Source: Ottelia alismoides (lineage: Eukaryota; Streptophyta; Magnoliopsida; Alismatales; Hydrocharitaceae). From it: 64,000 nt of DNA. The notes beneath the pieces are model-generated. The model worked only from the letters and a program-made list of their open reading frames with translations. It was not told where the DNA came from and searched no databases. Positions within the stretch are counted from its first letter, which is position 1. Every line of letters starts with the position of its first letter. Both the position numbers and the translations under genes were made by a program. Shown here in pieces: positions 35,846-47,558 of the stretch. The stretch covers positions 1-64,000 of the forward strand of contig JAZKJV010010752.1 in NCBI GenBank assembly GCA_037367405.1, read 5' to 3'.

Positions 35846-35875
35846 AGTATAGGGGGATATGTGCCCGAGGTTGAA
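35846..35875 (+). other. Athila-2 PPT and broken junction with filler
   Basis: AAGTATAGGGGGATA is the polypurine tract. In Athila-1 the 3' LTR starts immediately after this tract (52229). Here it is followed by TGTGCCCGAGGTTGA, matching neither the LTR start nor the CACTA copy, and then by ATAAACTTAGAAATAAAC, which matches 23252 onward. The unmatched bases look like filler at an end-joining junction. Confidence 0.65.
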
Positions 35876-36072
35876 ATAAACTTAGAAATAAACATTCAAA
35901 TTTAACATCTAAATACTACAAATATATGTTTGAAGCAACAACGACAAGTAAAATTACAACAAATTATATTATCAAAGTTCATATAAATTAAAAGACGTGC
36001 TAAAAGTTTAACAACAATACAAATCAATACCAACAACAATTTACTTCTTCTTTGATCTAAAAAATTTAGACA

Positions 36073-37978
36073 TTAAACCTTGCTTTGATTTCTTTTTTTC
36101 CTTCTCCTTTTCTTTGAACCTAGCATACACGTGTGCCTCTTCTTCAGGGTTGTTCTCCTCCTCCTCTTCCTCATCGGATTCAATCTCCTCAGGTTGAGAT
36201 GCACGCTCTTGCGACATATATTATATATGAAAGATATATACATGTTACTTGCATTTTGTAGATATAGAAATATAAAATTATTACTCATTCTATAAGTAGA
36301 ATACTTACATGTATGCCGTGAAATCTACTCGGAGCTTTGTTACCTGCTCCACCATCATCGCCATCTGCAACTCCATTGGAATTGATGATTGGGACGGATG
36401 TGGTTGTGTGTACGACGGTTGGGAGTATGCAGAATAGGAGTGACGATGTTCCTCCACATAATATGGAGGAAGACCACCAAGTGTCTGCTTCTTGTTCGCC
36501 ACAATGTCCCTCTCCTCCAACATCTTATAAGATTTTCATTGTTTAATATGAAATTATATATTAGAAATGAGTATAGTAAGATAATATTTATCTATACCTG
36601 CTTCCAGATAGTTTTATCAAATGGTGGTTGCTCTCCAGTTGGATCACCACTCCATTTTTCTGCAGATAGTGCCAAATAACGATCCTAAAATACAAAGTGA
36701 AATATATATAAATGAATTATAATATATCATTCAATTGCAAATAAATGGATAGACTTACCAACAATTCTCCTGCTTCAGTAGTGGACCATTGCGACTCTCC
36801 TTCTTTCCCACTTATGTGGGTTCTCGACCACCACTCCTGAAAAGAGGGTTCTCTTTCCAACCTAGCTGCCTGAAAAAAACTTTAAGATGTGATAACAACA
36901 TTGCATTATATTAAAGTAGATTTCAAAAAATAAATTTTATATTGTAATACCATCTCCGCTCTAATTTGATTGTGGCTTTTAGAGCCACTTGTCGATTTAA
37001 TCCTTTGTTTTTGGCGGATTGTCCTTCCCGCCGTGGATCTTCTTCCAAACTCTGCATCCACAACGAATGCATCACTGAAATCCGTCCATTTGCCAGGATT
37101 ATATTATGATTATTGATTATTTCAAAAAGTTTATTATAAATTATTTGAGAAATACAATACCTATCCTCCATACATCATGTTGGCGGGAACCTCTCGCATG
37201 CGAGTCTCTCCTTGCCTTGAAAAATATATCGCTCATTCTCTTTTCCGCCAAACGAATAAAGGCTCGACGATAAGCCTCCTTCCCCAGACCAGAACCAAGG
37301 CGAAACCTACTTTGAAAATTACAACAAATTATCAGATCCAAAAAACTTGACCAAAAATTTCTATATCACTTCTTAGAAATTTTTCTTACCAGAAACATAT
37401 CAAACAGTTTCTCCTATTCTGTAGCAGGGATGAGACACCATCTAAATTGCATGGAAGTCAAGTGTGTCTTAATTATGTTGGTTATCTCCTCTGCCACCCT
37501 GTTGCTATTCAAAAAATTCCTGCATTTACTAAAAATTTTAAATATGATACAATTTATAAATATTTGGAAAAATTTTAATGACAAAATTTATTAAAATTTT
37601 ACCTCCCATCCGTTGTAACCTCCAACAAAGGGTGGGATGCCGAAGTCTGTCCAACTGCAGCAGGTAAAGGCACGGAGGTGCTCGGACGTCCAGAAGAAGG
37701 AGAATCAGACTCCATCGATGTTTGTGCTGGTATGAGGATCGGGAACGGGAATCCAGTAGGGGTTGCTAAGGTAGAAGGCTCTCCATAGCCGCCTACATAA
37801 AAGGGTGCGGAGGATAACCAAGAGACTCGTAGTAGGCTATGACTCACCGGACCTCGTCAGACTGTGAATCTAAAACAGCATCCAGGGTGGGTTGCCCACT
37901 GGACAAAGGTTTATCTGAGGAAGATGGACGATTGGATCTATGTGATCCATGAGCCCCACCACGTCCAAAACCTGTCAT
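36073..37978 (-). pseudogene. TNP1-like (Ptta/En/Spm) transposase gene, copy B
   Basis: Same exon order as copy A: start MTGFGRGGAHGSHRS at 37978, stop at 36073-36075. The Trp codon that is a stop in copy A is TGG here (DKTIWKQ). The frame break between the first block and GGYGEPSTLA is shared with copy A, so it predates the duplication or marks an unrecognised intron. A deletion of about 36 bp near 37190 shifts the frame after FFKARRDSHA. It resembles plant Ptta/En/Spm DNA-binding transposase proteins; function is inferred from family only. Non-functional as it stands. Confidence 0.7.
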
Positions 37979-38066
37979 GACAGTAATGATGATGTAATAG
38001 TTAATTACATAATTATTACTAAAGATTTTAGCTAATTCGATTATAATTGTATAATAAAACTTACAA

Positions 38067-38444
38067 CTAATCTTCATCATTTATTTCGGTGGGATTAAAG
38101 GATATTTCTTCATTTTCTGAGTTTTCTGAATCATCATTTCTGGAGTCAGTATCATCTCGTAAGTCAACACAAAAAACTTCTTTATCAGGCAATCGAATCG
38201 ATTTGATGATTGGGACTTCTTCTGTTAAGTATATTCGTTCATATATCGGTGTGAATGCTTCATCTATGTCATCTTCATGATGAGTGTAATCATTAGAAAT
38301 ATAACCTCGAAAATTTATCTTCACAACAGTTACAGTTTCAATTTATGAGTAAGCAAATTGTATAAATTCCTGAACACCTCTTTGAAAGGTATCTATTATA
38401 CGTCCATCTACTACACGGTTGTACATCCACTCTCTATTTGTCAT
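38067..38444 (-). pseudogene. TNP2 N-terminal stub, copy B
   Basis: It starts MTNREWMYNRVVDGRI at 38444 and continues DTFQRGVQEFIQFAYS to a TAA at 38343-38345, which is CAA in copy A. The WMY..G.EFI.FA pattern is the transposase-associated domain at the start of CACTA TNP2. After the stop, the same frame continues with an acidic segment ending SFNPTEINDED. The catalytic transposase region is absent. The two copies carry different single-base defects, so neither alone is intact. Confidence 0.62.
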
Positions 38445-38574
38445 GTTGATCAACTTGAATTAAAAATTTATAATGTTAAATCTAGGAAAGTATGTGAGGA
38501 TATCTAAACGTATCCCATTATTGAGATAAAAGATGAGAAGAGAAGTGTATTAATTATGTTATCACTTGAGCCCG

Positions 38575-38850
38575 TCCATAAAGATTCAAACTTACTAAAA
38601 GATGATCGTTGTCACAAGCTTCTTTATTTCTAACGAAAATTCGACAGCATAACCATGTACCTCTCCCGTATACCTCAGAAATCAATCGCAATCAACTTTC
38701 AAAATAATCATATTAGTGATTATTTCGATAGTAAACTATGATTGATTTGGTATACTAAAGAGGAAGGGGTTATGAACCGAGTAAGAAATAAAGAGCTTGT
38801 GACAACGATCACCATTTAGTAAGTTTGAATCCTTACGGAACCCCTTAGTC
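38575..38850. repeat. Long imperfect hairpin in CACTA, target of Athila-2
   Basis: The left side (CCGTCCATAAAGATTCAAAC, then GATCGTTGTCACAAGC, then GGTTAT-complement sequence) recurs inverted on the right (GAGCTTGTGACAACGATC, AGTTTGAATCCTTACGG). Arms are about 110-130 bp. In copy A (from about 25960) the right arm is cut by the Athila-2 insertion after GTGAC at 26198. Confidence 0.65.
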
Positions 38851-39377
38851 CGGGATCTCCGAACTAAAGAAAGCTAACATAAATGTAATACTTTAAGATC
38901 ACTTTACGTCATACATTTGTATGTGCTACAAATGGAACTATAAAATAATCTTAAAATATTTATTCATTTATATTAGCCGGGCATTTACATAAATTTGGTT
39001 GGTTAACGATGGGGATACGGATAAGTGTGATCCTAATTTAGTACCTAATACTGTGCTTGGGTCACTAATAGTTGATGGCACCTACAAAAAAAGGAATTTC
39101 AAACCTGCAAACATAAAAATCAACGACCATTGGTCTGGGGTAAATATCCCAAAGTGAGTCCAATAGTGCTATGAAAAAATAAAAAAAATATAACACAGTT
39201 AGAGGTAATCAAATCCTCCAATGTGCTACACACTCCTCCCGTGGTGCAGGACCACACACCACCCGGTGTGGAGGGACACACTGTGTCTGAAGGATTTTGT
39301 GCGATTTAATATTCTAATTAATGGTTAGCGTTTTCGCCTTATAATAAATCTAACTATAAGTTAATGTGATATACTTG
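38851..39377. other. CACTA internal DNA between hairpin and copia-1
   Basis: No open frame with a recognisable domain. It ends in ACTTG (39373-39377), the left target duplication of copia-1; the CACTA sequence continues at 49981. Confidence 0.6.
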
Positions 39378-41799
39378 TGAAGGATATTGCGAATCCTTAA
39401 GTGCATCACGGAAGCGTGTCGATCGCATCGTATGCAATCGGAGCAACTAGTCGTACTAGATGCTAGATGCAGCAGAAATTAAAATTTTTAACTTTAAAGA
39501 TGAAACCACACGATCACGAGAACACTTCTCGGATCGTTTCATCAAACCACAAAGTATAAGGAATACCTCTTGAAGCGTGGTTGTGATCGTGAGATCCCAA
39601 AGTAGAGATCCTCCTGTCTCAAGTCCAACCCACGGAGAATGCACTTGCGGGCACGATGATGAGTCGCGTCCTTCCCGCAATCCTTTGACGAAGATCCAAA
39701 CGTCGAAGCGAAGCCAAAATGCTCTCCTTCCTAATACACAAAGTGGACGGCCACTTGAATATTAGGGAGAGCCCACACGAAAATGAGAGAGAGAGAGAGA
39801 GAATAGAATTCTTCAACTCAAGATGATGTTGTAACTTGGAAGGCTACCCTAGCCCTCCTTTTATACTAGTTTGGGATCCAATGGATCTTAATCCATGGGA
39901 CACATGGATCCAACGGCTATGCTTGGTCCATGCTAAATCAATGGCTATGATTGTTGTTGGTTAAAACCAACAACATTAATTTAAATTAAAAATGTTGTAA
40001 CATTATCAACATAATTTAATTTAACATTAACTAATTAAGAGATAATGTGATAATTAAAATGGAGTCAACCAACCACCCCTAAAATTAGGGGGCGTCACCC
40101 ATGAACAATTCATGGGTGACGCCACCTATGAATGGTGGTTATTGGCTCCCTTTTATTTATCTTATTATTCCTTAATTAATCAAAAATATTCACCAAATTA
40201 ATTCCAAATTAATTTGTGAATATTTCAATCATGCCATTGAATATTATGTGAATCATATTCACAACCCAAACTAATTAGTAAATTGCATTTCCAATTAATT
40301 AATAAATGTGAATCCAATCCACATTATTAATTAACAAATGCTATTTACATAAATTCTCTCTCTTATATATGTATATTATAAATCATATTTATAATACATA
40401 TATATCATGGATAGTGTCATCCGCATTCTCTTATTCCTTGATAATTAAATCTTATTTAATTATCTTGGATAATCATTTTCATAATATGAATTATATTCAT
40501 ATTAAGTTTGATAATTAAATCTCATTTAATCATCAAGTCCTTGCTTGGATATTTCATCAAATGAATTATTCTCGAACCCTTTCAAGAATAATGTGCTTTC
40601 TCCGCAGATACTTGGAGATAAGGACAGGGCGATTGTATTATTCCATGTATAGTGACTTGGATATTGAGATCTTATCTCAAATCCAGATCTTACGAACCTC
40701 CCATAGATGCTTGATTAAATCAAGACCGCAAATCCAATCTTCTCATTGAATCTGAATCCCATTCAGACCAATGTCCAACACTTGGACTAAGATCGGATTG
40801 CTTCTCTACTGAAAGGAGTCACTAAAATCCAGACCTGTTTCATCACTCCCTTGGAATGGAAGCGTCATGGATATACAATCGTTTATGATCACATCACCCT
40901 TCAGGTATTCTCAATACCTGTACATCCTGCATACTGGAAGACCCATGATTAACCCGAAGATCATGATCATTTTATATATTGTCTTCTTCAGGGTTTAATC
41001 ATTAAGTTTCTCAATCTTGGTCATTGGGATTTTGTATCGATCCTATGCTTTCCCAAAGCATATATCATACCTTCAAATTCATGTCATGCTTCCAAAGCAC
41101 GACGACCATGCATGGAATTTGATCGGTCCCAATACCTCATGAGTGAGCTCGTGTCTTCCAGTTCACAAGTGAACCTATATGATCCCTTTGAGAGATCATA
41201 TTGCTCATATACCCTTACATGCACACCAGCTCGCCGGTGTATAGACCTTGGTTAGGTCATCAACCTATTGGTCTGCCAAATGTACATACTCAGACATATA
41301 GCAATATATCTGTCTCCGGTCAGAGGATGCGTGCCTATGCTGTGACAGCATTCAACATAGGACTTAGGTTATCTCGATCTCGTCAGGTCAACCCATTGAC
41401 CTAACTAATCTGACACCTCCGAATCACTATTTCCATGCAGAGGACCTGCATCAAGAGGTCGGTCAGATATCAACCTATGTGAGAAAGGATTGCCATCTCC
41501 TACTCAGGCTGGAGATCTCCACTTTACAATCATTTGACGGTGCTTGATGAGTCCTCTATCTAACTCCTTAGATATTCATCCAAACACCAGCCTCTATGAT
41601 TCATTTAATGAATCAACAACTATATGATCATCAAGTTGGCCATGGTACATAACCCTAATTGTACAGAGGGACCTTATAGTGCATTCATTTATATAATTTC
41701 AGAAAGGGAGTGAAACATCAATAACTTTTATTGATAAACATAAATATTACAATAACATTTATTGTAAGAATGGTTCGCCCAGGGCTCACATGTCTAACA
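39378..41799 (-). repeat. copia-1 3' LTR
   Basis: On the minus strand it starts TGTTAGACATGTGAGCC and ends AATATCCTTCA. A TATA-like TATAAAAGG (minus) is at 39857-39865, followed by a CT-rich stretch with a (CT)n tract (39785-39801). The remaining U3 is AT-rich. Frames inside are not genes. Confidence 0.95.
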
Positions 41800-41812
41800 A
41801 TCTCCCACTAGC
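41800..41812 (-). other. copia-1 polypurine tract
   Basis: On the minus strand GCTAGTGGGAGAT lies immediately upstream of the 3' LTR start. A short GTGGGAGA-type tract is usual for plant copia elements and primes plus-strand synthesis. Confidence 0.8.
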
Positions 41813-41814
41813 CC

Positions 41815-44800
41815 TCAGAACCATTCAGGTACAATCCGTAAACCCATACTCATTACATGCTGGTCAAAAACCTTCTGTGTCAGAGGTTTGGTAAGAGGAT
41901 CAACAATGTTGTCGGCAGAGGCCACCTTTGTGATGATGATATCACCACGCTTTTGAATCTCTCGAATGATGTGGTATTTCCTTTCCACGTGCTTGCTCTT
42001 TTGATGGCACATAGGTTCCTTTGCTTGGGCAATGGCTCCAGTGTTATCGCAGAGTAACGGGACGGGAGTATCAGAAGAAACTACGCCAAGCTCCAAGATG
42101 AACTTGCGCAACCACACCGCCTCCTTTGCAGCATCTGATGCGGCAATGTATTCGGCTTCTGTTGTTGAATCCGTCGTAGTGTCATGCTTCTTGCTTCTCC
42201 AGCTCACAGCACCACCGTTCAATAGGAATACAAACCCTGATGTCGACTTTCGATCATCAATATCTGACTGGAAGTCTGAATCTGTATATCCCAAGACTTG
42301 GAGATCACCATCCCCATAGACCAAGATGTAATCTTGCGTCCGTCTTAGATATTTGAATATGTTCTTTACTGCATTCCAGTGTTTTTCTCCATAGCAGGAT
42401 TGGTAATGACTTACCAACGACTTACCACTCCCACTGCATGGCAGATGTCTGGCCTAATACACATCATAGCATACATCAAGTTTCCTACGGCTGATGCATA
42501 AGGGCATCCAGCCATGGCCTTCTTTTCCTCAACACTTTGAGGAGACATCCCTTTGGACAAATGGATACCATGTCCTAAGGGGAGGAATCCTTTCTTCAAA
42601 CTATCCATACGGAATCGTTCAAGAATCTTCTTGATGTATCCATGTTGTGATAATCCCAATATTCTCTTTTCTCAGTTTCTGAACAACTTCAGGCCTAAGA
42701 TGTAAGAGGCTTCTTCAAGATCTTTCATCTCGAAGGTATGGGATAGCCAAATCTTCACACTGGTCATCATTCCTGTATCATTCCCAATGATAAGGATATC
42801 ATCTACGTAAAGCACGATGAACACAATGGCGCTCCCACTAAGCTTCTTGTATACACAAGGTTCATCAGAGTTTTGCACAAAATCATAACTCTTTATGGTT
42901 TCGTCAAATCTGATGTTCCAGCTACAAGAAGCTTGTTTGAGCCCATAGATGGATTTCTTCAGCTTACATACTTTACCATCCTCAGTTATGAAGCCCTGAG
43001 GCTGCTCCATTTAGATATCCTCCTCGAGGTATCCACTGAGGAAAGCCGTCTTGACGTCCATCTGCCAGATGTCGTAGTCAAGATATGCAGCTATAGCTAG
43101 CAATGTCCTGATGGACTTAAGCATGGCCACAGGAGAGAATGTCTCATCGTAGTCGATGCCTTCTCTCTGTGTGTAGCCCTTGGCTACGAGCCGTGCCTTG
43201 AAAGTCTCTACTTTCCAATCAGGTCCCCTCTTTCTCTTGAAGATCCATTTACACCCAATGGGTTTTACCCCTCTAGGTGGATCCTCTAGGGTCCATACAC
43301 CATTCTTATGCATGGAGTCAATCTCTGACTTCATTGCCAGCATCCATCTATCCATGTCATGATCCGCAAGTGCTTCATCATATGAAGAAGGATCACTGTC
43401 AGCCTCACCTGACACATGGAATCCATACCTTTCAGGTGGTGCAACCACCCTCGAACTCCTTCGAAGAGGTATGGGTGTTTCATCTTCATTTATTTCTTCA
43501 GTTTCTGGTTCAGGAATCTCAGAATCCTCAGGGGATTCAATGAGTTCCTCCACTTCATTTCTGTCTTGACCTTTAAGGAAATCATCCTCCAGAAATTTCA
43601 CATCCCTAGAGACAAAAAACTTTTGGATCTCAGGGTCATAAAGCTGGTATCCAATACCATCTTTAACATACCCAATGAAGTAGCACTCACGAGTGCGAGA
43701 TTCTAGCTTACTTGCATCCACTTTCTTCGCATGAACCAAGCATCCCCAAACCCTCAAGTGTTTAACACTAGGCTTGGTACCATACCAGATCTCATGAGGA
43801 GTATTTGGTATAGACTTTCTAGGAATCTTGTTCAGGATGTAAATTGCAGTCTCTACTGTATATCCCCAGAAACTAAGAGGTAAATGTGCTTTGCTCATCA
43901 TTGAACGGACCATGTCCATGATGGTCCTATTGCGTCTTTTAGCAACACCATTAAGTTGGGGAGTTCCAGGAGAAGTGAGATTGGAGACAATTCCATTCTC
44001 TTTAAGGTATTCCTTGAATTCATCTGAGAGGTACTCACCACCTCGGTCAGACCGAATTCGTTTGATCTTCTTATCGGTTTGGTTCTCAGCCAAAGCTTTA
44101 AACTCTTTGAACTTTTCAAAGGTTTCAGATTTATGACGTAGTAGGAAGATAAACCCGTATCGCGAATGGTCATCAATAAATGTCAAATAATATCGATATC
44201 CATTTCTAGTCGCGGTACTGAAGGGACCACATACATCAGTATGTATTAGGTCAAGAATACCTTCACATCTCGTAACCTTGTTACGAAAAGGTGTTCTGGT
44301 CATTTTACCTCGAATGCAGTGTTTGCAGGCAGGTAAAGATTGAACCTGCAGAAAATCTAAAGGTCCATCCTTTATCAATCTATTGATCCTATCAACAGAT
44401 AAATGACCAAGCCTGTGATGCCAAATCATGTTTGAATGATTTCCATCCTCCTTGGATCTCTTGGGGTTTTCATTATTAGTGGTAGTAACATTCATGACAC
44501 ATTCATCAATGCACAATTCATAGAGTCCACCAGAAGTCAAAATACCATCCGCGATATATTTATCATAACGGTTTATGATTAATTTATTACAGAAAATGAA
44601 GGAATATCCATTTCTAACTAACTTAGATACAGATATTAAATTCCTCCTAACTTCAGGTACATAAAGACACTCTTTAAGCATTAGGACTCGACCACTAGAT
44701 AATGATAGTCTGCATGTCCCAATGGCGACTGCTGCAACACTTGCATCAGATCCCATCTGGATAACTATCTCCCCATGCTCCAGATTCCTAGTTTCCTGAA

Positions 44801-45017
44801 ACAAATGCAACGAATTGCATACATGAACAGAAGCACCAGAATCTACAACCCAACTTCCTTCTCGTCCAACGAGAAAGCTAGTTTCAATGATGAAAGTAGA
44901 TTTCATACCTGCTGGGGCTTTACCTTTGTCGGTAGACTTCAGGTAATCCGGGCAGTTACGCCGCCAGTGCCCCGGCTTCTTGCAGTGGTGACAGACATCG
45001 GTCTTTTTCGATGTCAT
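41815..45017 (-). pseudogene. copia-1 pol polyprotein (PR-IN-RT-RNase H), inactivated
   Basis: The main frame (45017-43011, 668 codons) has a CCHC knuckle (C9, C12, H17, C22), protease WVVDSGAS (D59), the integrase HHCC domain (HRLGHLS to CKHC, residues 200-234) and the integrase core with D261 and D324. Position 360, exactly DX35 from D324, is Lys (codon 43938-43940) where Glu is required. RT starts with CKWIFKRKRG and ARLVAKGYTQREGIDY. TAA at 43011-43013 interrupts it; the same frame continues with SIYGLKQASCSWN and the YVDD catalytic motif until TGA at 42672-42674. The next part (42659-42411) leads to a frame change, after which RNase H follows (YTDSDF, STTEAEYIA, DNTGAI, KHVERKYH) and ends at 41815. 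Normal copia order; three separate breaks plus the integrase mutation make it inactive. Confidence 0.93.
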
Positions 45018-45745
45018 CAGTGTGGAAGCCCTAGAAGATGAACCAACTCCTTGATTCTTCTTCTTTCTCTTCGAGGCTGGGCCCTTCTGAGAACTTGCTT
45101 CCGCCCGCGCTTTCCTCTCACCTGTGCAACCATTGCACTAGCAGAGGGGTCGTCCTTCTTCATGACGTCTTCTGTAGACTTCAATGCAGCTAACAGCCCA
45201 GCGTTTGTGAAGTCACCTTTGTTCATGTGGTAAGACACAACAAAGTTATTGAAAGACTTAGGGAGCGACAGGAGAATGAAATCAGCTTGCATTTCAGAAT
45301 ACAAGTAGGCTCTCAGGGTTTCCAGCTCAGAGAGGTACCCAAACATTTTGAGTACATGTTCTCTGACAGAGGTCCCTTCTTGCATCTTGCAGCGAATAAG
45401 CTCTTTCATCACATTATAACGCTGTGTGCGGTTTATGTCACTGAACATTTCTTTTAGATTCAGCATAATCTCTTGGCAATCGTTCATTTCCACATGTTGC
45501 TTCTAAAGCACATTGGACAATGACCCAAGGATGTAACACCTTGCCAGATTATTGTCTTCATCATATTTATCATTATATAATTTATCTTCATCAGTCACAG
45601 GGTTTGCTATCTTGTCCTTGCTAAGCACGTAGGAGATACGCTCTGCAGAGAGAACAAGATCTAAATTTCGGATCCAATCTGAATAATTTGGTCCGGTCAA
45701 CTGGTTGACCTCCAGAAGCCTGCTAAGTGGGTTCATGGACTTCAT
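45017..45745 (-). pseudogene. copia-1 gag, interrupted
   Basis: The start at 45745 gives MKSMNPLSRLLEVNQLTGPNYSDW, the usual N-terminal pattern of copia gag (L.G.NY..W). TAG at 45503-45505 stops it after 80 codons. The same frame then continues with KQHVEM, VREHVLKMFGYLSELE and SFNNFVVSYHMNKGDF. A frame change near 45120 separates it from the Lys-rich linker and CCHC knuckle that begin the pol frame. Gag forms the particle and binds RNA through the knuckle; this copy cannot yield the full protein. Confidence 0.9.
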
Positions 45746-47540
45746 TTTCTGAAATTAAGAATGCACTATATTAGAATATATATAAATATATATTCATTTT
45801 AAGAATAATTTGATTAAGGTATTTTAAATCAAATTTGTCTTGCTAGGTCAACTTTGAAAGATTATTCCCTAATTGTCTTTCAAAATAAGAGATATACTTA
45901 CCGTTATATCTCAAGCAAGATCTGGGATCTCCTTTCCTATCTTTATCGCATCCCAATAATATGAGAACTTGCGACTCCGATAAAAAGAAGCGGTAACTCA
46001 TTCCGCCTTTTGCAAGTCCAACTTGTATTCCTAATTCGGTCTTTAACACCCGGGCCCACCACCCCTAAGATGATGTTGACCCGTTATTAATTGAACCAAC
46101 CGTCAATAGGATTAGCACTCGCTATGCGCAATCCAATATCGCCTCAATAATATGAGGACTCGATATTGGGGTCACTATGCATACGGCCTTACTCTTTCGA
46201 GAAGCAAAGAGCCCGATCCAGATGCGCTTGCATACAGGAGCTGTCACTTCGGACAGGTGTCTCCTACATACAATCCCTGGCGATGGAAACCCTTCGCCTT
46301 GACGGGAGACCATGGATGTCACTTATGTGATCCTCCACCTCGTATTCAAATTTTATAATTAATTATCGTGAATCACATTCACATAATTAATTCTTCCAAG
46401 GAAAATACACATCTATTCAAAATAGAGTGTTTATTTGATATAATTAATTTAATCATATTAAATTAATCATTAATCCAATCATCAACAAACATGTCTTTTA
46501 CTTGAATAGTAGGTATATTCTCAAAATACGTATTATTCGAATTTTAATAATTAGAAAAATACACATTGACTTTCTCAGGTATTATACAATCCCTACCCGA
46601 TGTCATGGCCAGTACCGACGAGAGTGGGACGGACCACATACGTTGCAACCCGCGACCCCAATGCTCTCAAACAAGGCACCATATCCGCCTCGGGAAAGGA
46701 TAATACCAGATAGATCATTATGTACTTTGAGATGCTCATCGGTTTTTCAACCGAAATTATACCATATAATATACATCAAAACATTTTTGATTATATTATA
46801 AGGATATTTGCTATACAAATCCCCAATCCTATTCAAACAAGAGGGGTTTTTCATGAAATGTTGTCCTACAACTATTGTAGGATAAACTATGGTTTTCATG
46901 AAAGCAATGTTTGTTGATGAAACAATGATCAAGATCTAATATCTCATCATTGTGGTTTAGGCAAGTGTCATTCAATGAAATAATTATTTCTTTAAATATT
47001 TTACAAATATTTATCACTAATTATTCCAGAAAATTAACAATTAATTTTCATCGTGATAATTGAATGACATGTCACAAGGTTCAAGATCAAAAATGTTAAT
47101 CTCCAGCAGTGACCCCCAATCACTAAAATTAACTTATCTTGATCAATTTAAATCCAAAAAATGCAAACTCAGTTTCCAAAGAGTGCCTATTTTATTTATT
47201 AAAGAACCCAAGTGATAATTCACACATTTCGAGGTGGATTAAAACCGTAATTATCTCATTAATCACGTTTAAATCCGCAGTTCCTGCAACAGTGAATATA
47301 GTCATATTCAAAAAGCCATATCTTGAGCAAATGAAGTCCAAATTTAGTAAACTCAAGTACTATGGTTTTCTTTTAATGAGGAACAAAATCCAATGGAAAA
47401 TTTCTGTTTAAACATTTTAAACAGTGCCGAAAAATTCAATTATACAGAGGTGCGAAAATTGAAATGCAGTAAAAATTTCGCAACCCTTTCAAGAACCAAA
47501 TCGTCTAAGGTATATGGATCATATCCAAAACCTTATTCAA
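45746..47540 (-). other. copia-1 untranslated leader (1.8 kb)
   Basis: Between PBS and gag start, without a domain-bearing frame. A segment at about 46000-46340 is conserved in the related copia-2 (about 57550-57960, opposite orientation), including GGAGACCATGGATGTCACTT-like and CTCTTTGCTTCTCGAAAGAG blocks. Conservation in a non-coding leader suggests an RNA role such as packaging, which is inference. Confidence 0.65.
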
Positions 47541-47556
47541 CCTGGCTCTGATACCA
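47541..47556 (-). other. copia-1 primer binding site (tRNA-iMet)
   Basis: On the minus strand TGGTATCAGAGCCAGG begins two bases after the 5' LTR end. It matches the 3' end of initiator-methionine tRNA, the standard primer of plant copia elements. Confidence 0.95.
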
Positions 47557-47558
47557 CT

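Larger units (their letters stand above)
26199..35874 (+). mobile_element. Athila-2 element, 3' LTR missing
   Basis: It consists of a 5' LTR (26199-29847), a tRNA-Asp-type PBS (29850-29867), a leader, a gag/protease remnant, a long non-coding region and a polypurine tract (about 35846-35859). There is no RT, RNase H or integrase. The LTR should restart at about 35860 with TGATGAATC; instead a 15-16 base filler leads straight into a second copy of CACTA sequence. It inserted after GTGAC (26194-26198) in the CACTA element; the intact site is seen at 38799-38803 in the repeated block. As it lacks pol it could only have moved with help from an autonomous relative. Confidence 0.85.
35876..38803. 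repeat. Second copy of CACTA block (copy of 23252-26198)
   Basis: Direct repeat of 2.93 kb, about 95 percent identical by eye, with several small indels (a deletion of about 36 bp near 37190 relative to copy A, and about 20 extra bases near 38190). It continues without a break through GTGAC at 38799-38803 into AACGATCACC, so this copy has the Athila-2 target site unoccupied. Confidence 0.85.

Noticed and set aside
47541..47556. tRNA gene at the iMet-like sequence
   Set aside because: Only the 3'-end complement (a primer binding site) is present; there are no D, anticodon or T arms.
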